Source: Rhodospirillum centenum SW
GTDB lineage: Bacteria; Pseudomonadota; Alphaproteobacteria; Azospirillales; Azospirillaceae
DNA length: 64,000 nucleotides
Assembly (NCBI RefSeq): GCF_000016185.1
Contig: NC_011420.2
Coordinates: forward strand, 764,501-828,500
Reading direction: 5' to 3'
In this document: piece by piece, positions 34,686 through 43,743 of the stretch
Position numbering within the stretch: the stretch's first letter is position 1
Layout of the letters: each line of letters begins with the position of its first letter
Position numbers and translations under genes: made by a program
Notes under the pieces: generated by a model
The model's database searches: none
Told to the model about the DNA's origin: nothing
What the model saw: the letters and a program-made list of their open reading frames with translations, nothing else

Positions 34686-35845
34686 GCGCGGCAGAACTGC
34701 TGGAGCCCGCCGGGGCCGGGGTGGAGATCGTGCCGGTGACGACGCCGGCCGAGATGGACCGCTTCATCCGCCTGCCGTACCGGCTGCACGCCGGCCACGC
34801 GCACTGGGTTCCGCCGCTGCTGCTGGAACGGCGGGAGACGCTGGACCCGAAGAAGAACCCGTTCTTCCAGTACGCCGAGGTCGCCTTCTTCCTGGCCGTG
34901 CGGAACGGGCGGGATGTCGGTCGCATCAGCGCACAGGTGGACCGCCAGCGCCTGTCGCTGCGGCCGGACGGGGTCGGCCATTTCGGCCTGATCGACGGGG
35001 AGGACGACCCGGCCATCTTCGCCGCGCTGACCGCCGCGGCCGAGGACTGGCTGCGCCGGCACGGCATGACCTATGTCATGGGACCGTTCGACCTGTCCAT
35101 CAACGAGCAGATGGGCCTCTTGGTCGATGGCTTCGACACGCCGCCGATGCTGCTGATGGCGCACGACTTCCCTTATGTCGCCCCGCGGCTGGAAGCGCTG
35201 GGCTACGGCAAGGAGAAGGACGTCTACGCCTACTACTACGACATCCGTGACGAGTTTCCGAAGGCGGTCCGGCGCATGCTGGACCGGCCGCTGCCGCCCG
35301 GCACCGTGCTGCGCCCTGTGGACATGTCCCGCTTCCTGGAAGAGATCCGGTCGCTGACGGAGATCTTCAACGAGGCCTGGTTCGACAACTGGGGTTTCGC
35401 GCCGCTGACCCCCACGGACACCGATTATCTCGCCAGCTCGATCCGCCCGCTGATCGAGAAGGACCTCGTCTGGTTCATCGAGATCGGAGGGGAGCCCGCG
35501 GCCTTCATCGTCGTCCTGCCCAACCTGAACGAGGCCATCGCGGACCTGGACGGAAAGCTGCTGCCCTTCGGCTGGGCCAAGCTGCTGTGGCGGCTGAAGG
35601 TGCGCGGCCTGAAGACGGCCCGGGTGCCGCTGATGGGCGTCAAGCGCAAGTTCGCCAAGGGGCTCTCGGGTGGCCAGTTCTCCTGGCTGCTGATCGACGC
35701 CTGCCGCAGATCCTGCCTGAAGCGGGGTGTCCAGACCTTCGAGCTGGGCTGGATCCTGGAGGAGAACGGCCCCATGCGGCGGATGCTGGAGAACATCAAC
35801 GCCCGTATCTACAAGACCTACCGCATCTATGGAAAGCCGCTGTGA
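34682..35845 (+). CDS. bcerS: bCerS-like bacterial ceramide synthase (GNAT-type N-acyltransferase)
   Basis: 387 residues. The N-terminal part opens with IVPVTTPAEMDRFIRLPYRL and GHAHWVPPLLLERRE; the C-terminal part has IFNEAWFDNWGFAPLT and the conserved ending LGWILEENGPMRRMLENINA. This family (often mis-annotated as ATP pyrophosphohydrolase or GNAT) contains the Caulobacter ceramide synthase, which attaches an acyl group to the sphingoid amine and is unrelated to eukaryotic CerS. The GTG start follows GGGAGG and overlaps the hydroxylase stop. Its presence with spt and acpR argues that the window holds a full ceramide route. Confidence 0.75.
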   Translation: MSAAELLEPAGAGVEIVPVTTPAEMDRFIRLPYRLHAGHAHWVPPLLLERRETLDPKKNPFFQYAEVAFFLAVRNGRDVGRISAQVDRQRLSLRPDGVGHFGLIDGEDDPAIFAALTAAAEDWLRRHGMTYVMGPFDLSINEQMGLLVDGFDTPPMLLMAHDFPYVAPRLEALGYGKEKDVYAYYYDIRDEFPKAVRRMLDRPLPPGTVLRPVDMSRFLEEIRSLTEIFNEAWFDNWGFAPLTPTDTDYLASSIRPLIEKDLVWFIEIGGEPAAFIVVLPNLNEAIADLDGKLLPFGWAKLLWRLKVRGLKTARVPLMGVKRKFAKGLSGGQFSWLLIDACRRSCLKRGVQTFELGWILEENGPMRRMLENINARIYKTYRIYGKPL

Positions 35846-36645
35846 GCGACACTGCGACACTGCCGGACCCCGGCCGGGTGACGGCCCTGGTGCTCGCCGG
35901 CTCCCGTGGGCCGGGCGATCCGGTGGCGCTGGCCGCCGGTGTCAGCCACAAGGCGATGGCCCCGGTGGCGGGAATTCCCATGCTGGTCCGCGTCGTCCGC
36001 ACGCTGCTGGCGGTGCCCTTCGTCGGGCGCATCGCCGTGGCGATCGAGGATGCCGGCGTCGTGCGGGCGGAGCCGGAGCTGGCTGCCCTGGCCGACAGCG
36101 GACGGCTGGAGCTGCTGCCCACGGCACCGTCGCCCGCCCGCACGGTGGGGGAGGCGCTGGAACGCCTGGGCACCCCGCTGCTGGTGACGACGGGCGACCA
36201 TCCGCTGCTGCGCCCGGACTGGGTTTCGCATTTCTGGACGCACCTGCCCCCCGATGCCGACGTGGCCGTCGGGCTCGCCCGCTCGGAGACGGTGCTGGCC
36301 GCCGTGCCGGAGACGCAGCGGACCTGGATCCGCTTCTCCGACGCGGCCTATTCGGGCTGCAACCTGTTCGCCTTCCGCACCCCGGCGTCGGCCCGCGTGG
36401 CCGAGCTGTGGCGGACGGTGGAGACGGAGCGCAAGAATCCGCTGAAGCTGATCGGCCTGCTCGGTCCCGTCGCCGTCGCCCGTTTCGCCCTGGGCCGGCT
36501 CTCCTCGACGGCGGCGCTGGCCCGGCTGGAGAGGATGTCCGGGGTGCGCGGCGCCTTCGTCGAGATGCCCTGGGGGGAGGCGGCGGTGGACGTGGACAAG
36601 GCCGCCGACCTTGTCCTGGCCGAGCGGCTGCTGCGCGCGGCCTAA
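35842..36645 (+). CDS. Nucleotidyltransferase (GT-A fold, MobA-like)
   Basis: 267 residues. The N-terminal nucleotide-binding segment is ALVLAGSRGPGDPVALAAG, followed by HKAMAPVAGIPMLVRVV and VTTGDHPLLRPDW; the C-terminal end has WGEAAVDVDKAADL. The fold activates a phosphoalcohol or sugar phosphate with CTP or another NTP. The GTG start overlaps the bCerS-like stop (GTGA), and it ends by overlapping the convergent Lrp gene by four bases. It is the best candidate to make the CDP-alcohol used by the phosphatidyltransferase in this locus. Confidence 0.72.
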   Translation: MSDTATLPDPGRVTALVLAGSRGPGDPVALAAGVSHKAMAPVAGIPMLVRVVRTLLAVPFVGRIAVAIEDAGVVRAEPELAALADSGRLELLPTAPSPARTVGEALERLGTPLLVTTGDHPLLRPDWVSHFWTHLPPDADVAVGLARSETVLAAVPETQRTWIRFSDAAYSGCNLFAFRTPASARVAELWRTVETERKNPLKLIGLLGPVAVARFALGRLSSTAALARLERMSGVRGAFVEMPWGEAAVDVDKAADLVLAERLLRAA

Positions 36646-37112
36646 TCCGTCGGGATCGCCGTGCGCTTGGCGACCGTGCGCAGGGTGAAGCTGGAGCGCA
36701 CCCGCGCCACACCGGGCAGGCGGGTCAGCATCTGGGTGTGCAGCCGCTCATAATCGGCGCCGTCCTGCACCAGCACGCGCAGCAGATAGTCGCTGTCGCC
36801 CGCCATCAGGTAGCACTCCATCACCTCGGGGCATTCCCGGACCTTCGCCTCGAACGCGGCGAGGTCCTGTTCCTGCTGCCGGTCCAGCGTGATCGAGACG
36901 AAGACGGACATGCCGCGGCCCAGCACGCCGCCGTTCAGCAGCGCGACATAGCCTTCCACCACGCCCTCCTCCTCCAGCCGGCGCAGACGCCGGTGGCAGG
37001 CCGAGGGCGAGAGGCCGACCCGGTCGGCGAGGTCGGCGTTGCTGATCCGTCCGTCCGCCTGGACGGTGTCCAGGATGCGGCGATCCATCGTGTCGAGGTC
37101 GATCTTGCGCAT
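36642..37112 (-). CDS. Lrp/AsnC-family transcriptional regulator
   Basis: 156 residues. A winged helix-turn-helix (LDTMDRRILDTVQADGRISNADLADRVGLS) is at about 5-35 and a RAM ligand domain follows (VMECYLMAGDSDYLLRV). It is divergently transcribed from alanine dehydrogenase, like AldR or other Lrp-type activators that respond to alanine or leucine. Starts upstream of 37112 are possible but only this one gives the family N-terminus (MRKIDLDTMD). Confidence 0.9.
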   Translation of the reverse strand: MRKIDLDTMDRRILDTVQADGRISNADLADRVGLSPSACHRRLRRLEEEGVVEGYVALLNGGVLGRGMSVFVSITLDRQQEQDLAAFEAKVRECPEVMECYLMAGDSDYLLRVLVQDGADYERLHTQMLTRLPGVARVRSSFTLRTVAKRTAIPTD

Positions 37113-37130
37113 TGCAGCATCAGGGGCCGA

Positions 37131-37168
37131 AGGATCTGCGCGCCGGACAGCGTTGCGCGCACGATCCT
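37131..37168. promoter_or_regulatory. Inverted repeat between lrp-type gene and ald
   Basis: AGGATCTGCGCGC (37131-37143) is repeated in inverse orientation as GCGCGCACGATCCT (37155-37168), with one inserted base in the second arm. It lies between the divergent regulator and ald, where an Lrp-type operator is expected. It could also be a chance GC-rich palindrome. Confidence 0.45.
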
Positions 37169-37261
37169 GCGGATAGGAGCCACGCCGTTGCCCCCCTTTG
37201 CAAGGACATTCCGGCCCCGGCCCGACTATCATCCGCGACCGTTCCGGACAGGGAGGATGTC

Positions 37262-38374
37262 ATGCTCGTCGGCGTGCCGAAGGAGATCAAGAATCACGAG
37301 TACCGGGTCGGCCTGACCCCGGGCAATGTGCGCCAGCTCGTGGCGCACGGCCATCAGGTCATCGTCCAGCGCGGCGCCGGCACCGCCATCGGCCTGACCG
37401 ACGAGCTGTACACCGCGGCCGGGGCCACCCTGGTGGACGAGCCGCAGGAGATCTTCGCCCGCGCCGAGATGATCGTGAAGGTCAAGGAGCCGCAGCCGCA
37501 CGAATGCTGCATGCTGCGCCCCGGCCAGATCCTGTTCACCTACCTGCATCTCGCCCCCGATCCGGAGCAGACCCGGCTGTTGCAGCAGTCCGGCGCCGTC
37601 TGCATCGCCTATGAGACGGTGACCGACCGCAACGGCGGCCTGCCGCTGCTGGCGCCGATGAGCGAGGTCGCCGGCCGCATGTCCATCCAGGCCGGTGCCC
37701 ACTGCCTGGAGAAGAGCTACGGCGGCATCGGCATCCTGCTGGGTGGCGTGCCCGGCACCCCGCCGGCCAAGGTCGCCGTCATCGGCGGCGGCGTCGTCGG
37801 CACCAATGCCGCCCGCATGGCCATCGGGCTGGAAGCCTATGTCACGGTGCTGGACAAGTCGCTGGACCGGCTGCGCCAGCTCGACATGCAGTTCGGCCGC
37901 CGTCTGAACACCGTCTATTCCAACGACGAGACGGTGGAGCAGGCGGTGCTGGAGGCCGATCTCGTGATCGGTGCGGTGCTGGTGCCCGGCGCCTCGGCCC
38001 CCAAGGTCGTCAGCCGTGAGATGGTGCGGCGGATGAAGCCCGGCTCCGTGCTGGTGGACGTCGCCATCGATCAGGGCGGCTGCTTCGAGACCTCGCACGC
38101 CACCACCCACGACAACCCGACCTATGTGGTTGACGGCGTGATCCACTACTGCGTCGCCAACATGCCCGGTGCTGTCGCCCGCACCAGCACCTTCGCGCTG
38201 AACAACGCCACGGCGCCCTTCGTGCTGGCGCTGGCGGACAAGGGCTGGCGCACGGCGCTGACGGACGATGTCCACCTGCTGAACGGCCTCAACGTGTTCG
38301 AGGGCCGGCTGACCCATCCGGGTCTGGCGCATCTCGGCGACGTGGTGCCCGCCGGGACGGCGATCGGGGCCTGA
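37262..38374 (+). CDS. ald: Alanine dehydrogenase
   Basis: 370 residues, the family length. [20 protein letters not shown] opens the protein, with the substrate-binding KVKEPQPHE, the Rossmann motif [15 protein letters not shown] at about 173-187, and [17 protein letters not shown]. It catalyses reversible NAD-dependent deamination of L-alanine to pyruvate and ammonia. GGGAGG before the ATG. The divergent Lrp-family gene probably regulates it. Confidence 0.97.
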   Translation: MLVGVPKEIKNHEYRVGLTPGNVRQLVAHGHQVIVQRGAGTAIGLTDELYTAAGATLVDEPQEIFARAEMIVKVKEPQPHECCMLRPGQILFTYLHLAPDPEQTRLLQQSGAVCIAYETVTDRNGGLPLLAPMSEVAGRMSIQAGAHCLEKSYGGIGILLGGVPGTPPAKVAVIGGGVVGTNAARMAIGLEAYVTVLDKSLDRLRQLDMQFGRRLNTVYSNDETVEQAVLEADLVIGAVLVPGASAPKVVSREMVRRMKPGSVLVDVAIDQGGCFETSHATTHDNPTYVVDGVIHYCVANMPGAVARTSTFALNNATAPFVLALADKGWRTALTDDVHLLNGLNVFEGRLTHPGLAHLGDVVPAGTAIGA

Positions 38375-38419
38375 CGCCCGCACGGGCGGGGTCCGCAGGG
38401 GCAGGGGATCGGTCGGCCG

Positions 38420-39346
38420 TCACGAGCGGACGGCCGGTCGCACCTCCACCCGGTCGAAGTCCTTCGCCACCATGACCGGCTCGAAGCGGGCGCGGGCTTC
38501 CGCCTCCACTTCGGCCGGGTCGTAGCGGTCGGACTGGTGCGTCAGCACCAGCCGGCCGACACCGGCTGCCTGCGCCAGCCGGCAGGCATCCGCTACCGTC
38601 AGGTGGCTGCGGCTGCGCGCCGTCGCCTCGTCGGCGGTGCGGTAGGTCGCCTCGATCACCAGCAGGTCCACCCCGCGCACCGACTCCACCAGGGCGTCGG
38701 CGTCGCCACAGTCGCCCACCACGGCCAGACTGGTCCCCCGCTCGGCCGGGCCCAGCGCGTCCTCCCGCCGGACGGTCCGGCCATCCGCCAGCGTCACGGC
38801 GCCGGCATGGGCCAGCTCATGCCGTTCGCGCCCCTCCGGAACGCCCAGCGCGTCCAGCCGGGCGCCGTCCAGCGGCCGGTGCTCCGTCTCCTCGAAGCGG
38901 AAGCCGAAGCTCTGCGTCTCGTGATGGCACACCGGAAAGGCAGTGACGGCGACCCCGCCGGTCTCGCAGAAGCGGCCCGGCTTCAGGGTGGCGTAGATCA
39001 CGTCCAGCCCGGGATGGTCGTCGGGCCAGACCACCTGATCCAGCAGGACCCGGGCGATGTGCAGCGCCTCCTCCGAGCCGTAGAGCGTCAGCCTGTCGGC
39101 CTGATCCCAGAGATCGAGTGTCCCGACCAGGGAGGCGAGGCCGAGGATGTGGTCCAGATGACCGTGGGTCAGCAGGATCCTGTCCAGCCGGCGGACGCCG
39201 ACGCCGCCCTGGCGGATCTGCCGCAGGGTGCCCTCGCCGCAATCCACCAGGAAGCGGTCGGTCTCATGCTCCACCAGAAGGGCGGAGAGGCCGCGCCGGG
39301 CCGAGGGCACGGTCGCCCCGGTGCCGAGGAAGGTGAGCTGGAACAT
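38420..39346 (-). CDS. rnz: Ribonuclease Z (tRNA 3-prime endonuclease)
   Basis: 308 residues of the metallo-beta-lactamase fold. [14 protein letters not shown] opens the protein; the zinc motif [13 protein letters not shown] is at about 58-70, and later [18 protein letters not shown] and [10 protein letters not shown]. It removes 3-prime trailers of tRNA precursors. It is transcribed towards ald and separated from it by 45 bases. Confidence 0.92.
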
Positions 39347-39364
39347 GCGCCGTCCGTGATCGGG

Positions 39365-39634
39365 TCATCCGGTCCGGTCTGCCGGGGACTCGGCCGGCGC
39401 TGCGGGCGCGGCGGTTCCGGCGGACCGTTCCAGCACCTTACGCACTTCCGCGAGTTCCGTCCCGATCCCCTCCAGGGCCGCGGCGATCCGGGCCAGGGTA
39501 TCCTGGCCCGCCTCCTGCGGACCGCCGGGGGGATCGTCGCTGTAGAAGCCGCCGGGCGGCTCGACGACGCTGCCGTCGTCCCGCGTCGGCACGTCGGTTT
39601 CGACCTCGCGGCCCAGGATGGTGCGCTTGCTCAT
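39365..39634 (-). CDS. Small conserved-type hypothetical protein
   Basis: 89 residues: MSKRTILGREVETDVPTRDD, a Pro/Gly segment (EPPGGFYSDDPPGG), a predicted amphipathic helix (TLARIAAALEGIGTELAEVRK) and an Ala/Pro tail. No signal peptide. It lies 18 bases upstream of rnz on the same strand and may be co-transcribed with it. Family not recognised. Confidence 0.55.
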   Translation of the reverse strand: MSKRTILGREVETDVPTRDDGSVVEPPGGFYSDDPPGGPQEAGQDTLARIAAALEGIGTELAEVRKVLERSAGTAAPAAPAESPADRTG

Positions 39635-39756
39635 GGCCGGCGGCCCCCGTCATCGTTCTCCGGAAGGGCGAACAGGCGGGGGCAAGGGGCGTTCCGGGCC
39701 GGCGTGATGCGGCGGCCCTGATGCGGCCGAACGACCTTTCGCCGTCCCAACCTTTA

Positions 39757-39770
39757 TTGATCAAGGTCAA
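39757..39770. promoter_or_regulatory. FNR/FixK-type anaerobox
   Basis: TTGATCAAGGTCAA matches the FNR-family consensus TTGAT-N4-ATCAA with one mismatch (GTCAA in the second arm). It lies 68 bases before the MarR-type start and 123 bases before the divergent small gene, so either could be its target. FnrL or FixK regulators in alphaproteobacteria use this motif for oxygen control. Confidence 0.6.
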
Positions 39771-39837
39771 TGTCGCCGGGTCCTGCCCCATGCAGGATCG
39801 TTACAGGTCGTTTTCTCTCCTTCAGGTGAGTCACCCC

Positions 39838-40347
39838 ATGCCGGACAGCCTGTTTCGCTTCAGGGCCGAGGACGCCGTCGCCCTGTGCCTCGTCGATGTC
39901 GCGAACGCCCTGTCGCGGCAGAGCGAGGCCATCCTGGAACAGGCCGGCCTTACCGCGCCGCAGTGGACCGTTCTCCTGAACGTCGCCGGCGACGCCAATT
40001 TCCATGACGAGACGAAGATGACCGGCAGCATCTTCTCGTCGGAGATCGCGGCCGCGCGCGGCCTGTCGCGCCCGCACATCAGCGCCACCGTGACCGAGCT
40101 GATCCGCAAGGGCCTGATCCGTCAGGACGACGATCCGCAGGACCGTCGCCGCAAGCTCTTGTCCGTCACCGGCCAGGGACTGGCCGTGCTGCGCCGCTTG
40201 CAGCCGCTGCGCCAGTCCGTGAACGACATGCTGCTGGCCGATCTCAGCCCGACCGAGTGTGAGCGTCTGCTGCACACGCTGCTGACCCTGCGCCAGCGCG
40301 CCCGGGCCGCCGACCATGTGGCCCCGGCCCTGAAGCAGGCCTCCTAG
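39838..40347 (+). CDS. MarR-family transcriptional regulator
   Basis: 169 residues with a winged helix-turn-helix (SRPHISATVTELIRKGLIRQDDDPQDRRRKLLSVTGQGL at about 80-118), including the DPxDRR wing typical of MarR. It is preceded by an FNR-type box. I chose the ATG at 39838; an in-frame ATG at 39790 is possible. The target genes are not evident from context. Confidence 0.85.
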   Translation: MPDSLFRFRAEDAVALCLVDVANALSRQSEAILEQAGLTAPQWTVLLNVAGDANFHDETKMTGSIFSSEIAAARGLSRPHISATVTELIRKGLIRQDDDPQDRRRKLLSVTGQGLAVLRRLQPLRQSVNDMLLADLSPTECERLLHTLLTLRQRARAADHVAPALKQAS

Positions 40348-40451
40348 GAGGGCGGGGTCTCCCCGGCCGATCGGGTGACCGGCCGCCCCCTGGCGCGGGG
40401 CCGGGCTGTGGAGTAGCCTGGATGTCCGATCCGCAGTCCGGAGGCGACGCG

Positions 40452-40898
40452 ATGGACCTCAAGGCCCGCCAGTTGGAAGACACCGTCTTCACCGCCCCGC
40501 AGATCAGCGAGGATGACATCGCCGAGGCTGCCCGGCAGGGCTTCAAGGCGATCATCAACAACCGTCCCGACGGTGAGGAGCCGGGCCAGCTCGACCATGA
40601 GCGGGCGGCCACGGCCGCGGCGCGGCACGGTCTCGCCTACGCCTATGTTCCGGTGGATGCCCGGACCATGGGACCGGCCGTGGTGGACGCCTTCGCGCGC
40701 GCCCTCGCCGCGGTGGAGGGACCCGTGCTGCTGCACTGCCGTACCGGCACCCGCTCCACCCATCTCTGGGCCATGGCGGCGACACGGGACGGTCGCTTCA
40801 CGCCGGACGAGGTGACCGCCCGCGCGGCCCGCGCCGGCTACGATCTGGAGCCGCTGCGGCCCGTCCTCGCCGGCTACGCCAGCGGCGCCGGGCGCTGA
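40452..40898 (+). CDS. DUF442 / TIGR01244-type phosphatase-like protein
   Basis: 148 residues with FKAIINNRPDGEEPGQLDHE and the P-loop phosphatase motif LLHCRTGTRSTHLWA (HCxxGxRS). The family, fused to sulfide-related enzymes in some bacteria, is related to dual-specificity phosphatases. The ATG at 40452 has GGAGG seven bases upstream; an ATG at 40422 would add ten residues. It stands alone between the MarR gene and an AT-rich gap. Confidence 0.82.
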   Translation: MDLKARQLEDTVFTAPQISEDDIAEAARQGFKAIINNRPDGEEPGQLDHERAATAAARHGLAYAYVPVDARTMGPAVVDAFARALAAVEGPVLLHCRTGTRSTHLWAMAATRDGRFTPDEVTARAARAGYDLEPLRPVLAGYASGAGR

Positions 40899-41266
40899 TC
40901 CCCGGACCTGCCGGTTTCATCCCGTTCCCCTGTGTGCCGATGCGGAACGCGGCAGCGCCGACGTGCGCCTGCTGTAGGGGCTGTGCCTGACCTGAACGGG
41001 AAGAGGTGATACGGGAACGGAGATGTCCCGGAACAGAGATGCCGTTGCATTCCACCCGGATGAATCTGGAATTCAAGATACGGGCTTGGTATTTTGCGAA
41101 TGAATCTTCATCCTGCTCTTTGTTTTTCTGAAGTTTTTGAAAATTTTAAACGAAAATATCAATGATAATGGACGGGTTATTCCATGGGCGGGGTCATCGA
41201 CCTGACCTGACCTGACCTGACCCGACCCGTTCCGCCGCACGGTCCGCAACCCCGGAGCCGATCGCC
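40899..41266. other. Intergenic region with an AT-rich island
   Basis: No gene is supported. The stretch from about 41070 to 41180 is strikingly AT-rich for this genome (runs such as TTTTTGAAAATTTTAAACG) and contains several possible -10-like hexamers, for example GATAAT at 41164. It is followed by a CCTGA repeat and the DUF2336 gene. It is probably the promoter region of that gene; I could not choose one promoter. Confidence 0.6.
41201..41229 (+). repeat. Pentanucleotide tandem repeat CCTGA
   Basis: CCTGA is repeated four times exactly (41201-41220) and continues as CCCGACCCG. The array ends 37 bases before the DUF2336 start codon, in the probable 5-prime untranslated region, where a change in copy number would alter spacing. 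Confidence 0.85.
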
Positions 41267-42490
41267 ATGAGCAGAACCCCGACCGCCGAGACGCCCCGCC
41301 CGGGCACGCGCGCCCTGTCCGCCGGTGACGTCAGGAAGCTGCTGGCCGACCGCTCGGCCCAGGCGCGGATCGACACCATGTCCAAGGTCGTCGTGGAACT
41401 GTCCGAGGACCGGCTGGAACCGCGGGAGGCGGAACTGGCGCGCGAGGTGCTGCTGCGCTTCGCCCGCGATGCCGAGGTGGCCGTGCGCGAGGCCGTGGCC
41501 TGGCAGATCCACAACAGCCCGGTCCTGACCGACGATCTGGCGCGCACCCTGGCGGCGGATGTCGGCCGTGTGGCTTTTCCGGTGCTGCGCTTCGCCAGGC
41601 TGGCGGACGACTTCCTGCTGGAGGTGCTGAGCGGCCGGGATGCGGAGAAGCATGTCGCCATCGCCGGTCGCGCCCGGGTCTCCCCCGTCGTGGCCGACGC
41701 CATCGTGGAGACGGCGACCCTGCCCGCCATCGGGACGCTGCTGCGCAACGACGGGGCGGAAATCCCCACCCCGACCCTGGAACGGGTGGCGGACCGCTAC
41801 GGCGATGTGGCGATGGTGGCGGACCCCCTGGCCGACCGGCCGGACCTGCCGCCGACGGTAGTGGAGAAGCTGATCCACCGTGTTTCGGAGGATCTGCGCC
41901 GGACCCTGGTCGAACGCTACCAGGTGCCCCCGTCGGTGGTGGCGGAACTGGTCGGGCGCGGGCGCGAGGCCGCGACCATGCTCCTGCTGGCGCCGCTGAC
42001 GCGCGACGGCACGGATGTCGAGCTGCTGGCCCGGCACCTGCATGTCAACGGCCGCCTTACACCGACCCTGCTGTTCCGGGCGCTGTGCGCCGGCGATCTG
42101 GCGCTGTTCACGGCCGGCATGGCGGTGCGCGCCGGGATCGCCGTCGCCAATGCCGGCATCCTGCTGGCCGACGACGGGCCGCTGGGGCTCCGCTCGCTGT
42201 TCGAGCGGGCGCAGATCCACTCGCACCTGACGCCACCCTTCCGCTCCGCCCTGAAGGTCGTGCGGGAGACGGGCTACGAGGGTGGGGAAGCGGACCGGCG
42301 CGCCTTCCAGCTTGCCGTGCTGGCCCGCGTCCATGCCGAGTGCGGCCATATCGAGGAGCATGCGGTGGACGAACTGCTGATGCAGCTCTTCGACGGCAAG
42401 AGCGAGGAGGAGATCGACCGGGCCATGGAGATGGCGGGCCTGCCCTTCCTGCCGCTCCGGGCCAGCGACGACCGACGCTCCGGCGCCTGA
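41267..42490 (+). CDS. DUF2336 alpha-helical repeat protein
   Basis: 407 residues, nearly all helical, with HEAT-like features ([52 protein letters not shown]). DUF2336 proteins are widespread in Alphaproteobacteria, usually soluble, and of unknown function. GGAG lies nine bases before the ATG. An AT-rich island and a CCTGA repeat precede it. I see no partner gene that hints at its role. Confidence 0.85.
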   Translation: MSRTPTAETPRPGTRALSAGDVRKLLADRSAQARIDTMSKVVVELSEDRLEPREAELAREVLLRFARDAEVAVREAVAWQIHNSPVLTDDLARTLAADVGRVAFPVLRFARLADDFLLEVLSGRDAEKHVAIAGRARVSPVVADAIVETATLPAIGTLLRNDGAEIPTPTLERVADRYGDVAMVADPLADRPDLPPTVVEKLIHRVSEDLRRTLVERYQVPPSVVAELVGRGREAATMLLLAPLTRDGTDVELLARHLHVNGRLTPTLLFRALCAGDLALFTAGMAVRAGIAVANAGILLADDGPLGLRSLFERAQIHSHLTPPFRSALKVVRETGYEGGEADRRAFQLAVLARVHAECGHIEEHAVDELLMQLFDGKSEEEIDRAMEMAGLPFLPLRASDDRRSGA

Positions 42491-42624
42491 CCCCCCGTCC
42501 GGCCGCTGTGGCCGGCACTGCCCCGAACGAACGTAAGTGGGAACAAGCGGGGCCGGTGGTCGTTGAGCCCAGGGCAGGTGGGGCGCGGCCGGTCGCGCCC
42601 CTGCGGGACGGGGCGGAGCGGATC

Positions 42625-43743
42625 GTGGTGGCACGGGCGGTCAAGGCGGAACCCAGGGTCCGGATCGCGCTGGCGGGGGTGGGCAACTGCGCTTCGTCGC
42701 TGATCCAGGGCATCGCGTTCTACCGGGGCGCCGGGGACAACGACGCCGTGCCCGGCCTGATGAATGTCCGCCTGGGCGGCTATCATGTCGGGGATGTGGA
42801 GGTCGCGGCGGCCTTCGACGTCGCCCACGCCAAGGTCGGTCTCGACCTGTCGGAGGCGATGGTCGCCCCGCCGAACAACACCCGGCGTTTCGCCGAGGTG
42901 CCCCGGCTGGACGTGCCGGTCCGCCGCGGCCCGACGCTGGACGGGCTGGGCAGCTACCTGCGCGACCGCGTGCCGGAGTCCGAGGCGCCGCCCGTGGACG
43001 TCGCCGCGGTGCTGCGCGACACCGGCACGGACGTCCTGGTCTCCTACCTGCCGGTCGGATCGCAGCGGGCGACGGAATACTATGCCGAACAGGCGCTGAA
43101 GGCCGGCTGCGCCTTCGTCAACTGCATCCCGGTCTTCATCGCCAGCCGGCCGGAGTGGCGCCGCCGCTTCGAGGAGGCGGGGCTGCCCCTGATCGGCGAC
43201 GACATCAAGTCCCAGGTCGGCGCCACCATCGTCCACCGCATGCTCGCCAACCTGTTCCGCGAGCGCGGCGTCCGGCTGGACCGGACCTACCAGCTCAATT
43301 TCGGGGGCAACGCCGATTTCCTGAACATGCTGGAGCGGGAGCGGCTGGAATCCAAGAAGCAGTCGAAGACCCAGTCGGTGGTCAGCCAGCTCGACCGTCC
43401 GTTGGCGAACGACGACGCCCATGTCGGGCCGAGCGACTTCGTGCCGTGGCTGACCGATCGGAAATGGTGCTACATCCGGATGGAGGGGACCGGCTTCGGC
43501 GACGTTCCCCTGAACCTGGAGCTGAAGCTGGAGGTCTGGGACAGCCCCAATTCCGCCGGCGTGGTGATCGATGCGGTGCGCTGCGCCAAGCTGGCGCTGG
43601 ACCGCGGCATCGGCGGGGCGCTCGACGGACCCAGCAGCTATTTCATGAAGTCGCCGCCGCACCAGTGTACCGACGCGGAGGCGCGGCAGCGCACGCGCGA
43701 CTTCATCGACGGCAGGGACCCCGGGACCGGCGGGGTGGCATGA
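42625..43743 (+). CDS. ino1: Myo-inositol-phosphate synthase
   Basis: 372 residues of the short prokaryotic Ino1 type. The NAD-binding segment is [17 protein letters not shown] near the N-terminus, then [56 protein letters not shown] and [17 protein letters not shown]. It converts glucose 6-phosphate to inositol phosphate. The GTG at 42625 has GGAG six bases upstream (42628 also possible). Its stop overlaps the histidine phosphatase (ATGA). This commits the operon to an inositol phosphate. Confidence 0.9.
   Translation: MVARAVKAEPRVRIALAGVGNCASSLIQGIAFYRGAGDNDAVPGLMNVRLGGYHVGDVEVAAAFDVAHAKVGLDLSEAMVAPPNNTRRFAEVPRLDVPVRRGPTLDGLGSYLRDRVPESEAPPVDVAAVLRDTGTDVLVSYLPVGSQRATEYYAEQALKAGCAFVNCIPVFIASRPEWRRRFEEAGLPLIGDDIKSQVGATIVHRMLANLFRERGVRLDRTYQLNFGGNADFLNMLERERLESKKQSKTQSVVSQLDRPLANDDAHVGPSDFVPWLTDRKWCYIRMEGTGFGDVPLNLELKLEVWDSPNSAGVVIDAVRCAKLALDRGIGGALDGPSSYFMKSPPHQCTDAEARQRTRDFIDGRDPGTGGVA

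Noticed and set aside
38375-38388. Short GC palindrome after ald as a terminator
   Set aside because: The stem is six pairs with only two bases between the arms and no T-run follows.
41201-41229. Possible CRISPR-like array
   Set aside because: The unit is only five bases with no spacers, so it is a simple sequence repeat.
42085-42624. Upstream extension of the inositol-phosphate synthase frame
   Set aside because: It lies inside the DUF2336 gene in another frame and encodes Arg/Gly-rich shadow sequence; a GTG with a ribosome-binding site exists at 42625.
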